Below are positions 26,870-34,647 of a stretch of 64,000 nt of DNA, piece by piece. The stretch is from the NCBI RefSeq assembly GCF_003545715.1, contig NZ_QVNU01000004.1:310001-374000 (forward strand), read 5' to 3'. How positions within the stretch are numbered: position 1 is the stretch's first letter; every line of letters starts with the position of its first letter. The DNA is from Taibaiella koreensis. GTDB lineage: Bacteria > Bacteroidota > Bacteroidia > Chitinophagales > Chitinophagaceae. Below the pieces are notes generated by a model. That model saw only the letters and a list, made by a program, of their open reading frames with translations. It had not been told where the DNA came from and searched no databases. The position numbers and the translations under genes were made by a program.

Positions 26870-27425
26870 TAGAAGCTGGATGTTAGGGGTTAGATATTAG
26901 ACGTTAGACATTAGATTTTAGAATCAGGATGCAGGGTCTGCGAAATGTAAGTTATTGTAAGTAAGGTATTAAGTATTGGGTATTGAGTATTGAGATTTAA
27001 GATTTGCCAACTGCCAATTGCCAACTATTCCAATGGGTATTGAGTATTGGGTATTGGGTATTGAGCAGTGAGCAGTGAGTATTGAGTAGTGAGTAGTGAG
27101 TATTGAGATTTAAGATTTGCCAATTGCCAACTATTTTATTGAAATTAGGATCTGGAACTTAAGATTTGCCAACTGCCGATTGCCCACCAGGCAAATAACC
27201 GCAAAGGGCGCTAAGCTATACGCAAAGGACGCAAAAGGTGAGTGTGAATTCAGATGGAATGTCCAGTAGCCGTCAACGACATTAGGACTGTAAGTGCTGC
27301 TTATTGGGATTTGGAACTTGGAATTTTAAGATTTGAAAATTGCCAATTGCCAACTATTTTATTGGAAATTGAACTTTGGAATTTGAATTTTAATTTTTGA
27401 CTTTTGACTTCTAATTTTTGACTTT
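26870..27425. repeat. Block of degenerate low-complexity repeats
   Basis: About 550 bases made of two interleaved units: runs of gtattgagtattg/gagtagtgag (about 26976-27110) and 'ttgccaattgccaact' units (near 27008, 27118, 27168 and 27340), each usually preceded by gatttaagatt. A short stretch around 27198-27238 has a different unit (cgcaaaggacgcaaa). There is no gene. The same units appear in reverse orientation at 32560-33000. Confidence 0.75.
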
Positions 27426-27431
27426 GAACTT

Positions 27432-27887
27432 ATGCCCCCTGCACCAATCATCGAGAAAGATATCCTGATCAAAGCCACGCCGCAACAGGTGTGGACGCTG
27501 CTTACCGAGCCGGTGCATATGCTGCAATGGATGGGCGATCCCGAAATGGCGCTGGAGATCGATACCAATTGGCAGGTGGGAGAACCTTTTATAATCAGGG
27601 GACGGCATCACATCCGTTTCGAGAATAAAGGCATCCTGTTGGTGTATGAGCCATTCCGTCGCTTGCAATACAGCCAGCTCAGCTCCTTATCGCGCCTGCC
27701 CGACCTGCCCGGAAACCATACCCTTTTTGATTTTGTGCTGCACTCTCAGGAAGAAGGGACCTTGCTTACCTTAAGGCTGTCCCATTTCCCCACTGAGACC
27801 ATAGAAAAACACCTGGCCTTTTACTGGCACACCACCTTGCATAAGATCAGGAAAGCGGCAGAGTCATTAACTCAGGCCTTAATGTGA
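27432..27887 (+). CDS. SRPBCC (AHSA1-like) protein
   Basis: A 151-residue member of the SRPBCC/AHSA1 superfamily: IEKDILIKATPQQVWTLLTE, a hydrophobic WMGDPEM segment, VGEPFIIRGRHH, LVYEPFRRLQYS and a C-terminal helix (WHTTLHKIRKAAESL). The function is unknown beyond likely binding of a hydrophobic ligand. It begins 7 bases after the repeat block, which leaves very little room for a normal promoter, and its stop codon lies within a terminator hairpin. Confidence 0.8.
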   Translation: MPPAPIIEKDILIKATPQQVWTLLTEPVHMLQWMGDPEMALEIDTNWQVGEPFIIRGRHHIRFENKGILLVYEPFRRLQYSQLSSLSRLPDLPGNHTLFDFVLHSQEEGTLLTLRLSHFPTETIEKHLAFYWHTTLHKIRKAAESLTQALM

Positions 27888-27921
27888 AGGGGCGTTGCCC
27901 TGCAACGCCCCTTCACATTAA
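27879..27921. terminator. Bidirectional hairpin terminator
   Basis: A perfect 19-bp stem with a 5-nt loop (27879-27897/27903-27921). It overlaps the SRPBCC stop codon and lies 19 bases beyond the stop of the convergent peptide gene, so it probably ends both transcripts. Confidence 0.8.
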
Positions 27922-27940
27922 GAATTAAATGTCGTTTTCG

Positions 27941-28192
27941 TTAACACACACAACCGGGCATGCCGCTAAAGCAGGTGCCGCCGTTGCAGGATACAAAGCA
28001 GGTATTCTGGTTGCAGGTCTGCTTAATGGTGCCTACAGGTGTGCCGGTACAGGCCGCGCAGTTGGTCTGGCAGGCCGATAATGCTTCCGTATTGGTGACC
28101 CCGCCGAATACGCTTCCTTCCTGGTCGTCGTTAAGCATCATGATCGTTTTTTTCTGCAGAGAAAGGCGAATACTCATGTTTTTCTTTTTCAT
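27941..28192 (-). CDS. Cysteine-rich lanthipeptide-like precursor peptide
   Basis: An 83-residue peptide. The leader MKKKNMSIRLSLQKKTIMML fits the Bacteroidota class I lanthipeptide leader (basic start, LSLxKKTI) and ends at Gly30-Gly31. The core has nine cysteines (41, 45, 48, 60, 65, 69, 74, 81, 83) and a dozen Ser/Thr, and it ends in CVC. Many short Thr/Ser-x(2-4)-Cys spacings would allow lanthionine rings; disulfides are the alternative. It is divergent from a second precursor at 28308 with a 115-base shared intergenic region. No maturation enzymes are nearby. Confidence 0.7.
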   Translation of the reverse strand: MKKKNMSIRLSLQKKTIMMLNDDQEGSVFGGVTNTEALSACQTNCAACTGTPVGTIKQTCNQNTCFVSCNGGTCFSGMPGCVC

Positions 28193-28307
28193 TTTGTTTG
28201 GTTTTTGGTTTTAAATGAACAATAATATGATCGAAATTACAAGCCACCGCTGCAGGAAAAATGCAGCACCGGCCTGTATCTTTACCCTAACCTGTAAATC
28301 GATAAAA

Positions 28308-28529
28308 ATGAAAAAGAAAAAAGTACCCCTGAAGCTTTCGCTGAACAAAGATTTTGTTCTCGCCCTGCAGCAGCGCGCCCTGGGCGGCCAGCTCAATCCA
28401 ACCACGGCGCAGCCGGTCACCCGCCATCCTGATCTTACCTGCCAGCGCGAATCCAATTGCCAGTCCTGCGGCACCAACACAACTTGCCGTACCATACCGG
28501 CCGGAGGACATAAGTGCTTTGAATGCTAG
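28308..28529 (+). CDS. Cysteine-rich lanthipeptide-like precursor peptide
   Basis: A 73-residue peptide; the ATG was chosen because it gives MKKKKVPLKLSLNKDFVLAL, the same leader type as its divergent neighbour. The leader ends at Gly26-Gly27. The core has six cysteines (45, 51, 54, 60, 70, 73) with a CxxC and terminal CFEC, and about ten Ser/Thr. The cores of the two neighbours are unlike, although the leaders match, as expected if one distant machine recognises several substrates. A TATCTTTA at 28277-28284 is a possible -7 box. Confidence 0.65.
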   Translation: MKKKKVPLKLSLNKDFVLALQQRALGGQLNPTTAQPVTRHPDLTCQRESNCQSCGTNTTCRTIPAGGHKCFEC

Positions 28530-28543
28530 GCGCCAGCCACCCC

Positions 28544-28583
28544 ACAAATGCAGGCGCGTCCGCTGTGACGAGCCTGCATTTGT
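28544..28583 (+). terminator. Hairpin terminator after peptide gene
   Basis: A perfect 12-bp stem (28544-28555/28572-28583) with a 16-nt loop, followed by CTTTCCC. It lies 14 bases after the precursor stop. Confidence 0.6.
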
Positions 28584-28815
28584 CTTTCCCGGTCAAACAT
28601 TGCCCTTTTTTGCTTCACATCGCCTACGCTATGGTGCACCGGCATTAATATCTGCTGCAGACCTGTTGGTCGAATAATTGCCGGCATCCGCATAATATCC
28701 CATAGCGCCGCTACCGCTTCCGTTACTTTTACCAGGCAACGCTTCGTTCCCGCAAGCAGCGGGACCATCGAAAGTATAGGCATCAGGAACCGGCCTGGGA
28801 TACCGGGTGCTATTT

Positions 28816-29385
28816 ATGAAGAGGATCGTAACACTATTATTGTTTCTGTATGCATTTGCATTGAATACCGCAGCGCAATCCTTTGGCCTCGGTGCCAAAG
28901 GAGGCATGAACATCAGCGGCTATGCCGGCGGCAATATGCAATCCAAAGCGCTCGTGGGCTACCATATCGGCGGTATGCTGAGCTTCGGCTTCGGCCGGGT
29001 GCTATCGCTGCAGCCCGAAGTCCTGTTTTCTACCCAGGGCGCTATGGTTACAGCCAACGGAACCAGCGAGCGGCTGCGTACACAATACATCACCGTACCG
29101 GTTATGCTTAAGCTGAAGGCCTCCGGGGGCTTTTACCTGGAGATCGGGCCACAGTTTGCCTACCGCTCTTCCGAACGGATACCGGAGCAAAATTTCGGCA
29201 GCTTTACCCGCAACCTGGATCTGTCTGCCGGCTTAGGCATGGGTTACCAATCGCGGGCAGGCTTTGGCTTTGGCGCACGCTATCTGGTAGGACTTTCCAG
29301 GGTCGGCGATTTCTCCGGCCGCGATATCAGCCCCGATTTCAGGAACAGTGTTCTTCAGCTCAGCCTGTTCTGGATGTTCCATTAG
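28816..29385 (+). CDS. Outer-membrane beta-barrel protein (PorT-like)
   Basis: A 189-residue protein with a signal peptide (MKRIVTLLLFLYAFALNTAAQ) and the alternating amphipathic strands of the 'outer membrane protein beta-barrel' (PorT/OMP_b-brl_2) family, opening FGLGAKGGMNISGY and closing with aromatic-ended LSLFWMFH. It is predicted to be a small eight-stranded barrel. Role unknown. It is 88 bases upstream of the LytS-type kinase and may share its transcript. Confidence 0.82.
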   Translation: MKRIVTLLLFLYAFALNTAAQSFGLGAKGGMNISGYAGGNMQSKALVGYHIGGMLSFGFGRVLSLQPEVLFSTQGAMVTANGTSERLRTQYITVPVMLKLKASGGFYLEIGPQFAYRSSERIPEQNFGSFTRNLDLSAGLGMGYQSRAGFGFGARYLVGLSRVGDFSGRDISPDFRNSVLQLSLFWMFH

Positions 29386-29473
29386 CACCATACCAGGCAA
29401 CTTTTTTGAAATGACCTAAATTCGCCGCTATGATCCGCCCCTTCTGTTCAACCGCCCATCCGAATTTGCGCTC

Positions 29474-30559
29474 ATGATGTCTCATCCAGACCAGGGCGGC
29501 CAGACCCGCGATTTTGATCCGCGCCGGACCTACCTGTATATATTTCTTTTCGACAGGCGGTTCCGGTTTCCCCGGCATGCCCTGGTGATCCTGATCCTGA
29601 TGCTGGCCTTCTTTTCCAGCTTCAAGGAATTCCGTAAGCCGGAAGTGTATTTTATACAACCGGTCAACCTGCTGTACATTTTCCTGCTGCCCTTGTACAC
29701 CAATATGTACTTCCTGGTGCCCCGCTTCCTGTTCCGGGGAAAGTATTTCCGCTATGTGCTCCTCGCAGCGGCCATGCTGGTCCTGCTCCTGATCGGGGCT
29801 TTACTGCTCGACCGGGCCTGGGACCCCTACCGCGTGGTACCTAAGCAACCGGCTGAAGATGAATTGCAGGGCTTCCTGGCATTGATCATCCTTTTTGCCG
29901 TTTTCCTGTTGTCCTCCACCGCGCTTAAGCTGTTTAAGCGATGGATAGACGACAGCATTACCATTCACGAGCTGGAAAAATACAGGGTGGAATCGGAGCT
30001 GAATCAGCTGAAGAACCAGATTACACCACATTTCCTGTTCAATATGCTGAACAATATCAATGTGCTTACCCACAGGGACCATCAAAAAGCCTCCGAGCTA
30101 CTGTTCCGCCTGTCGGATCTGCTGCGGTACCAATTGTACGACAGCGCCAAGGCCAGGGTCTTTCTCAATGCGGAGATCCGGTTCCTGGAAGATTTTCTCA
30201 CCCTGGAAAAGATCAGGAAAGATCATTTCCGCTTTAAGATAACGGTGGAAGGTAATCCTGATGCGATCGTGATCCCGCCTTTCCTGTTTATCACCTTTGT
30301 GGAAAATGCGATCAAGCACAACGTTTTCGGCAATCGTATTGCCTTGGTAGACCTTCTTTTTCGCATAGAAAAAGATCATTTATTATTTCTTTGCATCAAT
30401 TCAAAACGGGCTGCTCAAGAAAAAATTTCCGGCAGAGAGGGGGGATTGGGCCTTTTAAGTGTCAATAGATGGTTGGATCTCAATTATGGCCGGCAATACG
30501 AGCTGGAGATTAGCGAAACCGACGAACGTTTTTCCGTTACCTTAAAAGTCCCCCTATGA
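29474..30559 (+). CDS. LytS-type sensor histidine kinase
   Basis: A 361-residue kinase. Four TM helices (about 35-48, 62-83, 93-113 and 133-155), then the His_kinase domain with His186 in QITPHFLFNMLN, and a HATPase domain (FITFVENAIKHN, EGGLGLLSVNRWL). No separate sensor domain is seen, so the membrane helices are the likely sensor. Its stop overlaps the ATG of the LytTR regulator (ATGA), a translationally coupled pair. A second ATG at codon 2 is equally possible. Confidence 0.92.
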   Translation: MMSHPDQGGQTRDFDPRRTYLYIFLFDRRFRFPRHALVILILMLAFFSSFKEFRKPEVYFIQPVNLLYIFLLPLYTNMYFLVPRFLFRGKYFRYVLLAAAMLVLLLIGALLLDRAWDPYRVVPKQPAEDELQGFLALIILFAVFLLSSTALKLFKRWIDDSITIHELEKYRVESELNQLKNQITPHFLFNMLNNINVLTHRDHQKASELLFRLSDLLRYQLYDSAKARVFLNAEIRFLEDFLTLEKIRKDHFRFKITVEGNPDAIVIPPFLFITFVENAIKHNVFGNRIALVDLLFRIEKDHLLFLCINSKRAAQEKISGREGGLGLLSVNRWLDLNYGRQYELEISETDERFSVTLKVPL

Positions 30560-31272
30560 CCTGTATCATTATCGACGATGAGCCTTTGGCGCGCGAAGCC
30601 CTGAAGATGCTTATCGACGACAGCAAGGAGGTAACCTTGCTGGCCAGCCTCGGCGACCCCGAAGAAGCCGAAGCGCTCCTGCCCGCCCTGCGCCCCGATA
30701 TCGTATTCCTTGATATCGAAATGCCCGGCCAAACCGGCCTGGACCTGGCGCAAAAGATCGCATCCGATGCACTCATCATTTTTACGACCGCTCATCCGCA
30801 ATATGCCGTGGAGAGCTATAACATACAGGCTTTGGATTATATCCTGAAGCCTATAAAACCCGACCGGTTCCATAAAGCGTTGAGCAAAGCCAGGGCATAC
30901 CTCTCACTGTTGAGCCAGCATATTGCCGACGCAGGCGATTTTTCCGAAGATCATGTTTACATCAAGGCCGACCGTAAATTCATGAAGGTCCAATATGCCG
31001 ACATTCTGTATATCGAGGCCTTGCGGGACTATGTTGTGATCCATAAAGCCGATCAGAAGATCATCACGGCTATGAATTTGAAGACGATCTATGAGCAGTT
31101 GCCCAAGGGCAGGTTTGTCCGCATCAGCCGTTCTGCCGTGGTCAACAAAGATCATATATGCTCTACCGATGGCTTTGTGATTACCGTGCAGGAACAAGAA
31201 CTGACCATAGGCGAAAGCTATAAACAGGACTTTTTCAAAGAAGTGATCCACCGGCGGCTGCTATCACGTTGA
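30556..31272 (+). CDS. LytTR-family response regulator
   Basis: A 238-residue regulator. Receiver with IIIDDEPLA and phospho-acceptor Asp53 in FLDIEMPG, then a LytTR DNA-binding domain (about 135-232: VYIKADRKFMKVQYADILYI, then EALRDYVVIH and FVRISRSAVVN). It is co-translated with the LytS-type kinase. LytTR proteins bind paired short repeats; the target genes are not obvious here, although the barrel protein upstream is a candidate. Confidence 0.93.
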   Translation: MTCIIIDDEPLAREALKMLIDDSKEVTLLASLGDPEEAEALLPALRPDIVFLDIEMPGQTGLDLAQKIASDALIIFTTAHPQYAVESYNIQALDYILKPIKPDRFHKALSKARAYLSLLSQHIADAGDFSEDHVYIKADRKFMKVQYADILYIEALRDYVVIHKADQKIITAMNLKTIYEQLPKGRFVRISRSAVVNKDHICSTDGFVITVQEQELTIGESYKQDFFKEVIHRRLLSR

Positions 31273-31390
31273 GGCTAAGGTCGCGTAAAGGATGGGTTGG
31301 TAGAAAAAAGGCCGGGGCTCATCGAAAATCAGGAAAGGGCATCAGGTAGTAAGCTAATTTTGAACAGAACAAGTCCTTAAACCTGCTTTC

Positions 31391-31723
31391 ATGCAATACC
31401 TGGTCTATCATAAGTTTGAAAGCCCTTTGGCGCCGGAGCAGCTCACTGCCCACCTGCGCGGGGTAGCGGATAAGATGTATGCCTGCAATGAGCTGATCAC
31501 CATAGATGCAACAGAGACATTGACACTGTCCCTGCTCATCGATACCCTGCACGACTTCCTGGGAGAAAGCAGCCTGCAACGCGACGATATCCTGTACTTG
31601 TTCTACCCCGATGCCGGCGGTCAGATTGCCCTCTGGCCGTTTAAAAAACAGGGCAACCTGCTCCAACGGAAACGGGAGACAGTATGGACGACGCCGGGCA
31701 AAATGGCAGATGCCTTGTGCTAA
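31391..31723 (+). CDS. Hypothetical protein
   Basis: A 110-residue soluble, acidic-to-neutral protein with no recognised family, signal peptide or membrane segment. It has even composition, an ATG after a 118-base gap from the LytTR gene, and it ends 5 bases from the convergent methyltransferase, all signs of a real gene. Function unknown. Confidence 0.6.
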   Translation: MQYLVYHKFESPLAPEQLTAHLRGVADKMYACNELITIDATETLTLSLLIDTLHDFLGESSLQRDDILYLFYPDAGGQIALWPFKKQGNLLQRKRETVWTTPGKMADALC

Positions 31724-31728
31724 ACGGG

Positions 31729-32355
31729 TTACACTTTGCGGGCTACCAGGATCAGGTCCATAGTCCCCATCGGGCCGGGAGAAGATTGCTGCTGTGTATG
31801 AAGCAGCTCAAGCCCTGCGGCCTCAACAGCGGGAATAAGATCGGGCGCCTCGTAGTAATGCATATACACCTGCTTACCATTGGAAGAAGTGTATAGACCA
31901 GAACTGCTGTAAGGTCCTTCAATGGTGCTGAGGTAAAAGATACCTCCGGGCAACAACAAAACAGCCGCATCGGCTATCAGCTTCAATGCTTCGGCCCGAT
32001 CGAGGTAAGGCAGCACGAAGCCACAGACGAGGCCATGATACCGGTCGTTGAGTCCGGCAATATCACGGCAGTCCATCTGCGCAAAGGTTGCTCCGGGATT
32101 GTTGCTCCGGGCCAGCTCCAGCATGGCGGGCGCGAGGTCGAGTCCCAGCAGCTGTAATTCGGGCCTCTGCTGCAGCAGGTAACGGGTAATGTTGCCGGGT
32201 CCGCAGGCGAGGTCGAGCACGGTTGCTTTGCCAGGAGGCAATGAACTACAAAACAGATCAAGTGTATTGCCGTAGAGGCTTTGATCCATATACTTATCCT
32301 GGTAGTTCCTGGCTTGTTCGTCAAATACCTGGACGGCTATTGTAGTCTTGTCCAT
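31729..32355 (-). CDS. Class I SAM-dependent methyltransferase
   Basis: A 208-residue methyltransferase. The SAM-binding VLDLACGPGNITRYLL motif I is followed by LLGLDLAP with the acidic ribose ligand, AQMDCRDI and a FVLPYLDRAEALKLI post-motif. Lacks a recognisable substrate domain; similar proteins methylate small molecules. Its upstream region contains a large nested stem (32383-32465) that on this strand would lie in the 5' leader. Confidence 0.85.
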   Translation of the reverse strand: MDKTTIAVQVFDEQARNYQDKYMDQSLYGNTLDLFCSSLPPGKATVLDLACGPGNITRYLLQQRPELQLLGLDLAPAMLELARSNNPGATFAQMDCRDIAGLNDRYHGLVCGFVLPYLDRAEALKLIADAAVLLLPGGIFYLSTIEGPYSSSGLYTSSNGKQVYMHYYEAPDLIPAVEAAGLELLHTQQQSSPGPMGTMDLILVARKV

Positions 32356-32382
32356 AAAGAATGAATTTAGAATTAAAGAGAT

Positions 32383-32510
32383 GTATCCATAAAAGCCGGG
32401 GATAGGCAGGTTAAGGAGTCGGGCTTGGGGGAGTCTATCCTTGTTGTCGCCCCGGCTTTGGATACGTTATTATCATACAGCGATAAGGCTCTTAGTCTTA
32501 TCGCTTTTTT
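32383..32510 (+). ncRNA. Candidate structured RNA with terminator
   Basis: A nested stem: an outer 7-bp pair (32383-32389/32459-32465) stacked on an inner 9-bp GC-rich pair (32393-32401/32450-32458) with a 3-nt bulge, and a possible alternative pair 32400-32405/32435-32440. Fifteen bases later comes an 8-bp hairpin (32480-32487/32497-32504) followed by six T on the + strand. A small RNA of about 130 nt on the + strand is the simplest reading. On the minus strand the stem would lie in the methyltransferase leader. No known RNA family is recognised. Confidence 0.4.
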
Positions 32511-32559
32511 ATAGCTGTTTACTGATAATTAATCTTTTACTCGTACTACCTAATGCATA

Positions 32560-33000
32560 ATATGCAATACCCAACACTTGCTTCCTGATTCAATATCAAA
32601 TACCAATACGCAAGGAAATAGTGAGCAATTGGCAGGTGGCAAATACCATTACCCAATAAAGTAGTTGGCAATTGGCAATTTTTAAACCTTAGATCCCAAT
32701 CCCATACTCAATACTAAATACTTGATTTTTAATGCCCGATACTTGATACCTAATACTTAATACCTGATATTTAATACTTAATACCTGATACTTGATTCTT
32801 AACGCTTAGGTCAGTGCTGTTAACCTGCCTGGTTGGCAATCGGCAGTTGGCAATACTCAATACTCAATGGAATAGTTGGCAATTGGTAGTTGGCAAATCT
32901 TAAATCTCAATACTCAATACTCAATACCTAATACTTAATACTTAATAATCAATACTTAATACTCAATACTTAATACTCAATACTCAATACTTAATAACCC
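32560..33000. repeat. Block of degenerate low-complexity repeats, inverted relative to 26870-27425
   Basis: About 440 bases of aatactcaatact/aatacttaatac runs and ttggcaattggca units (near 32664, 32843 and 32876). These are the reverse complement of the units at 26870-27425. It abuts the stop codon of the SRPBCC gene at 33005. No gene is seen. Confidence 0.75.
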
Positions 33001-33004
33001 ATAA

Positions 33005-33469
33005 CTAAGCGCCGGCTTTTCTAGCAAACTTATCTGCGACGAGGTTGAGCTCGATACCATGTTCCAGGTAGGCCTTAAGTCCGTCCAGCACCGTAGTAAA
33101 CCCACCGGTATTGTCGTTGATCGCCCGGATGAGCGCATCGCCTTCAAGCTGAAAGCCATAGCTCCGGATGGTCACATAAGTAGTATCGGCCGTCAGTGCT
33201 TCAAACATAAATTCGACCGTAAGCGGCGGCTCCTGCCATTCGATGACGATGAGGCTGTCGGGTATCAGCTCCCTTACATGTACTTCAGATAACACCCCAT
33301 ACATACGCCATTCCCAGGTCACTGTCTTTCCTTTTTCCAGCATACCACTGGCATGTGTAAACCAGAAGTGTGTTGTAATAGCAGGATCGGTAAATGCCCG
33401 GAAGACCATCGCAACGGGTTTCCGGATCAGCATTTGGGCTTCTACGCCCGTAAATGGTTGTGCAGACAT
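33005..33469 (-). CDS. SRPBCC (AHSA1-like) protein
   Basis: A 154-residue SRPBCC/AHSA1 protein: VEAQMLIRKPVAMVFRAFTD, FWFTHASG, GKTVTWEWRMYG, VIEWQEPP and a C-terminal amphipathic helix (TTVLDGLKAYLEHGIELNLV). The function is unknown beyond hydrophobic-ligand binding. Its 3' end touches a repeat block. It is only a distant relative of the SRPBCC proteins at 12168 and 27432. Confidence 0.82.
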   Translation of the reverse strand: MSAQPFTGVEAQMLIRKPVAMVFRAFTDPAITTHFWFTHASGMLEKGKTVTWEWRMYGVLSEVHVRELIPDSLIVIEWQEPPLTVEFMFEALTADTTYVTIRSYGFQLEGDALIRAINDNTGGFTTVLDGLKAYLEHGIELNLVADKFARKAGA

Positions 33470-33642
33470 CGTACTTCTTTTTTTGATCTATGGTAAAATG
33501 AGTGATTGTATCAGAAATCGACGCCAAATCGAGGATCAGGGTCTGTTGGCAACTATAAAAGTAAACCGTCATCGCCGACCGGACTATTGTGAATAAGATG
33601 ATGCGATGGTTTTACCCATACGGCTACTTAAATAAAAATATG

Positions 33643-33771
33643 TGACTATCCGGATATAGGAAACAGGATACAATTTGCTTCTAAATAACGGTTGCTGAGC
33701 CTGTCGAAGCACCATCTTTGTCCTTTCGACAAGCTCAAGGACCGGCTTTGTTTCCTATATCCGGATAGTCA
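33643..33771. mobile_element. MITE-like palindromic element, 129 bp
   Basis: Perfect 23-bp terminal inverted repeats (33643-33665/33749-33771) enclose a centre that is itself an imperfect palindrome (ggttgctgagcctgtcgaag near 33690, and ctttcgacaagctcaagg near 33724). It has no coding capacity. A degenerate relative with the same centre lies at 38686-38796. The rest of 33470-33944 holds no gene that I can support. Confidence 0.6.
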
Positions 33772-33944
33772 GATAAAAATAAATAAAATAAACCAATAAT
33801 AGACTCCTGCGAGCAAATCGTCTTTAAAGCCGGGCTTGCGACGATGTGACACCGTAGGGTTGCCAGGCAATTTCTTTCCAAAAGGGAAATGTAAAATTCA
33901 GGAGTAAATGAATAGAACGCCTTATTTTTCCTTATTTTTAGGAT

Positions 33945-34217
33945 ATGATTCTTGAACTGTCGCTTTCTGCTCCGGAACACGCCCACCTGATCGAGGGCTA
34001 TCATGATTTTTTCCAGGACAATCATATCTTTTCGACGGAATGGCCTTACCCGGCGCTTCCCGGGATCGGCCATTCTATAGACGAAGCCTATATCGTTGCC
34101 TTCCTGGCCGGGAAAGTGAATACGGATATGCTGCCGCATACCTGGACCATCGTGGATCTGAAATGGCACGTGGTGTCAGGATCTGTGCTGCCAAGACTTT
34201 ATATAGTAGGAAAATAA
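33945..34217 (+). CDS. Hypothetical protein
   Basis: A 90-residue soluble protein of unknown family, rich in aromatic residues and histidine. It has no signal peptide or membrane segment. It starts with an ATG after an AT-rich leader (gccttatttttccttatttttagg). It is followed by another small gene 22 bases downstream. Confidence 0.5.
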   Translation: MILELSLSAPEHAHLIEGYHDFFQDNHIFSTEWPYPALPGIGHSIDEAYIVAFLAGKVNTDMLPHTWTIVDLKWHVVSGSVLPRLYIVGK

Positions 34218-34239
34218 CTGACACAGCGCCTATCAACAC

Positions 34240-34440
34240 ATGGACCATCATGACGAACAACACCGTCGCTATAGAGATGAATGCGATGGAGCGGAAGATA
34301 TCAAAGCAACCGTAGGACTGGCAAGATCGTTTGTTGAAAAAAAATTGATGACCCTGCCCGAAGCCCTTAAATATTTTAACCTGCCCCTTGCGGTCTACGA
34401 ACAATATGCTCAAGAGGCCACAGGACAAGATAAAAGATAG
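34240..34440 (+). CDS. Small hypothetical protein
   Basis: A 66-residue charged protein (MDHHDEQHRRYRDE start; LMTLPEALKYFNLPLAVYEQ later). The second half reads like a short helix-turn-helix-type or adaptor segment, but no family is recognised. It is 22 bases after the preceding small gene and probably in the same transcript. Confidence 0.45.
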   Translation: MDHHDEQHRRYRDECDGAEDIKATVGLARSFVEKKLMTLPEALKYFNLPLAVYEQYAQEATGQDKR

Positions 34441-34647
34441 CAATAGCAAGCCCAATACGCCCCGCATGATAATGCAGGCCTGCATTCCCGCCCGTTTTAC
34501 AGAATAGCGATACCTTTGTATCCGTTTCCCCGCATAGCCGGGAACAAAAAAACCAAGCCAATAACCTGCAGCCGACCCGATCTGTACTGTCCGGAATGGA
34601 AACATAACATCATTCATTACAGCTATATCCGGTTTAATCCTCATTGC

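Noticed and set aside
26870-27425. Possible replication origin or CRISPR-like region
   Set aside because: AT-rich direct repeats but no DnaA-box pattern and no dnaA, dnaN or par genes; the units are degenerate and recur inverted elsewhere.
27432-28529. SRPBCC gene as a RiPP maturation enzyme
   Set aside because: AHSA1-type proteins are not known lanthipeptide enzymes; it converges on the peptide gene with a terminator in between, so they are separate units.
28816-31272. LytS/LytTR pair as regulator of the RiPP pair, like a lantibiotic two-component system
   Set aside because: A terminator and 290 bases separate them, and LytS/LytTR pairs are abundant in Bacteroidota; no repeated LytTR-type site was seen before the peptide genes.
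34075-34644. 189-codon minus-strand frame with hydrophobic stretches across two small + strand genes
   Set aside because: Hydrophobic runs look membrane-like, but there is no conserved motif and it crosses the promoter of the SGNH-like gene. The + strand small genes fit the local layout better, though I cannot exclude it.
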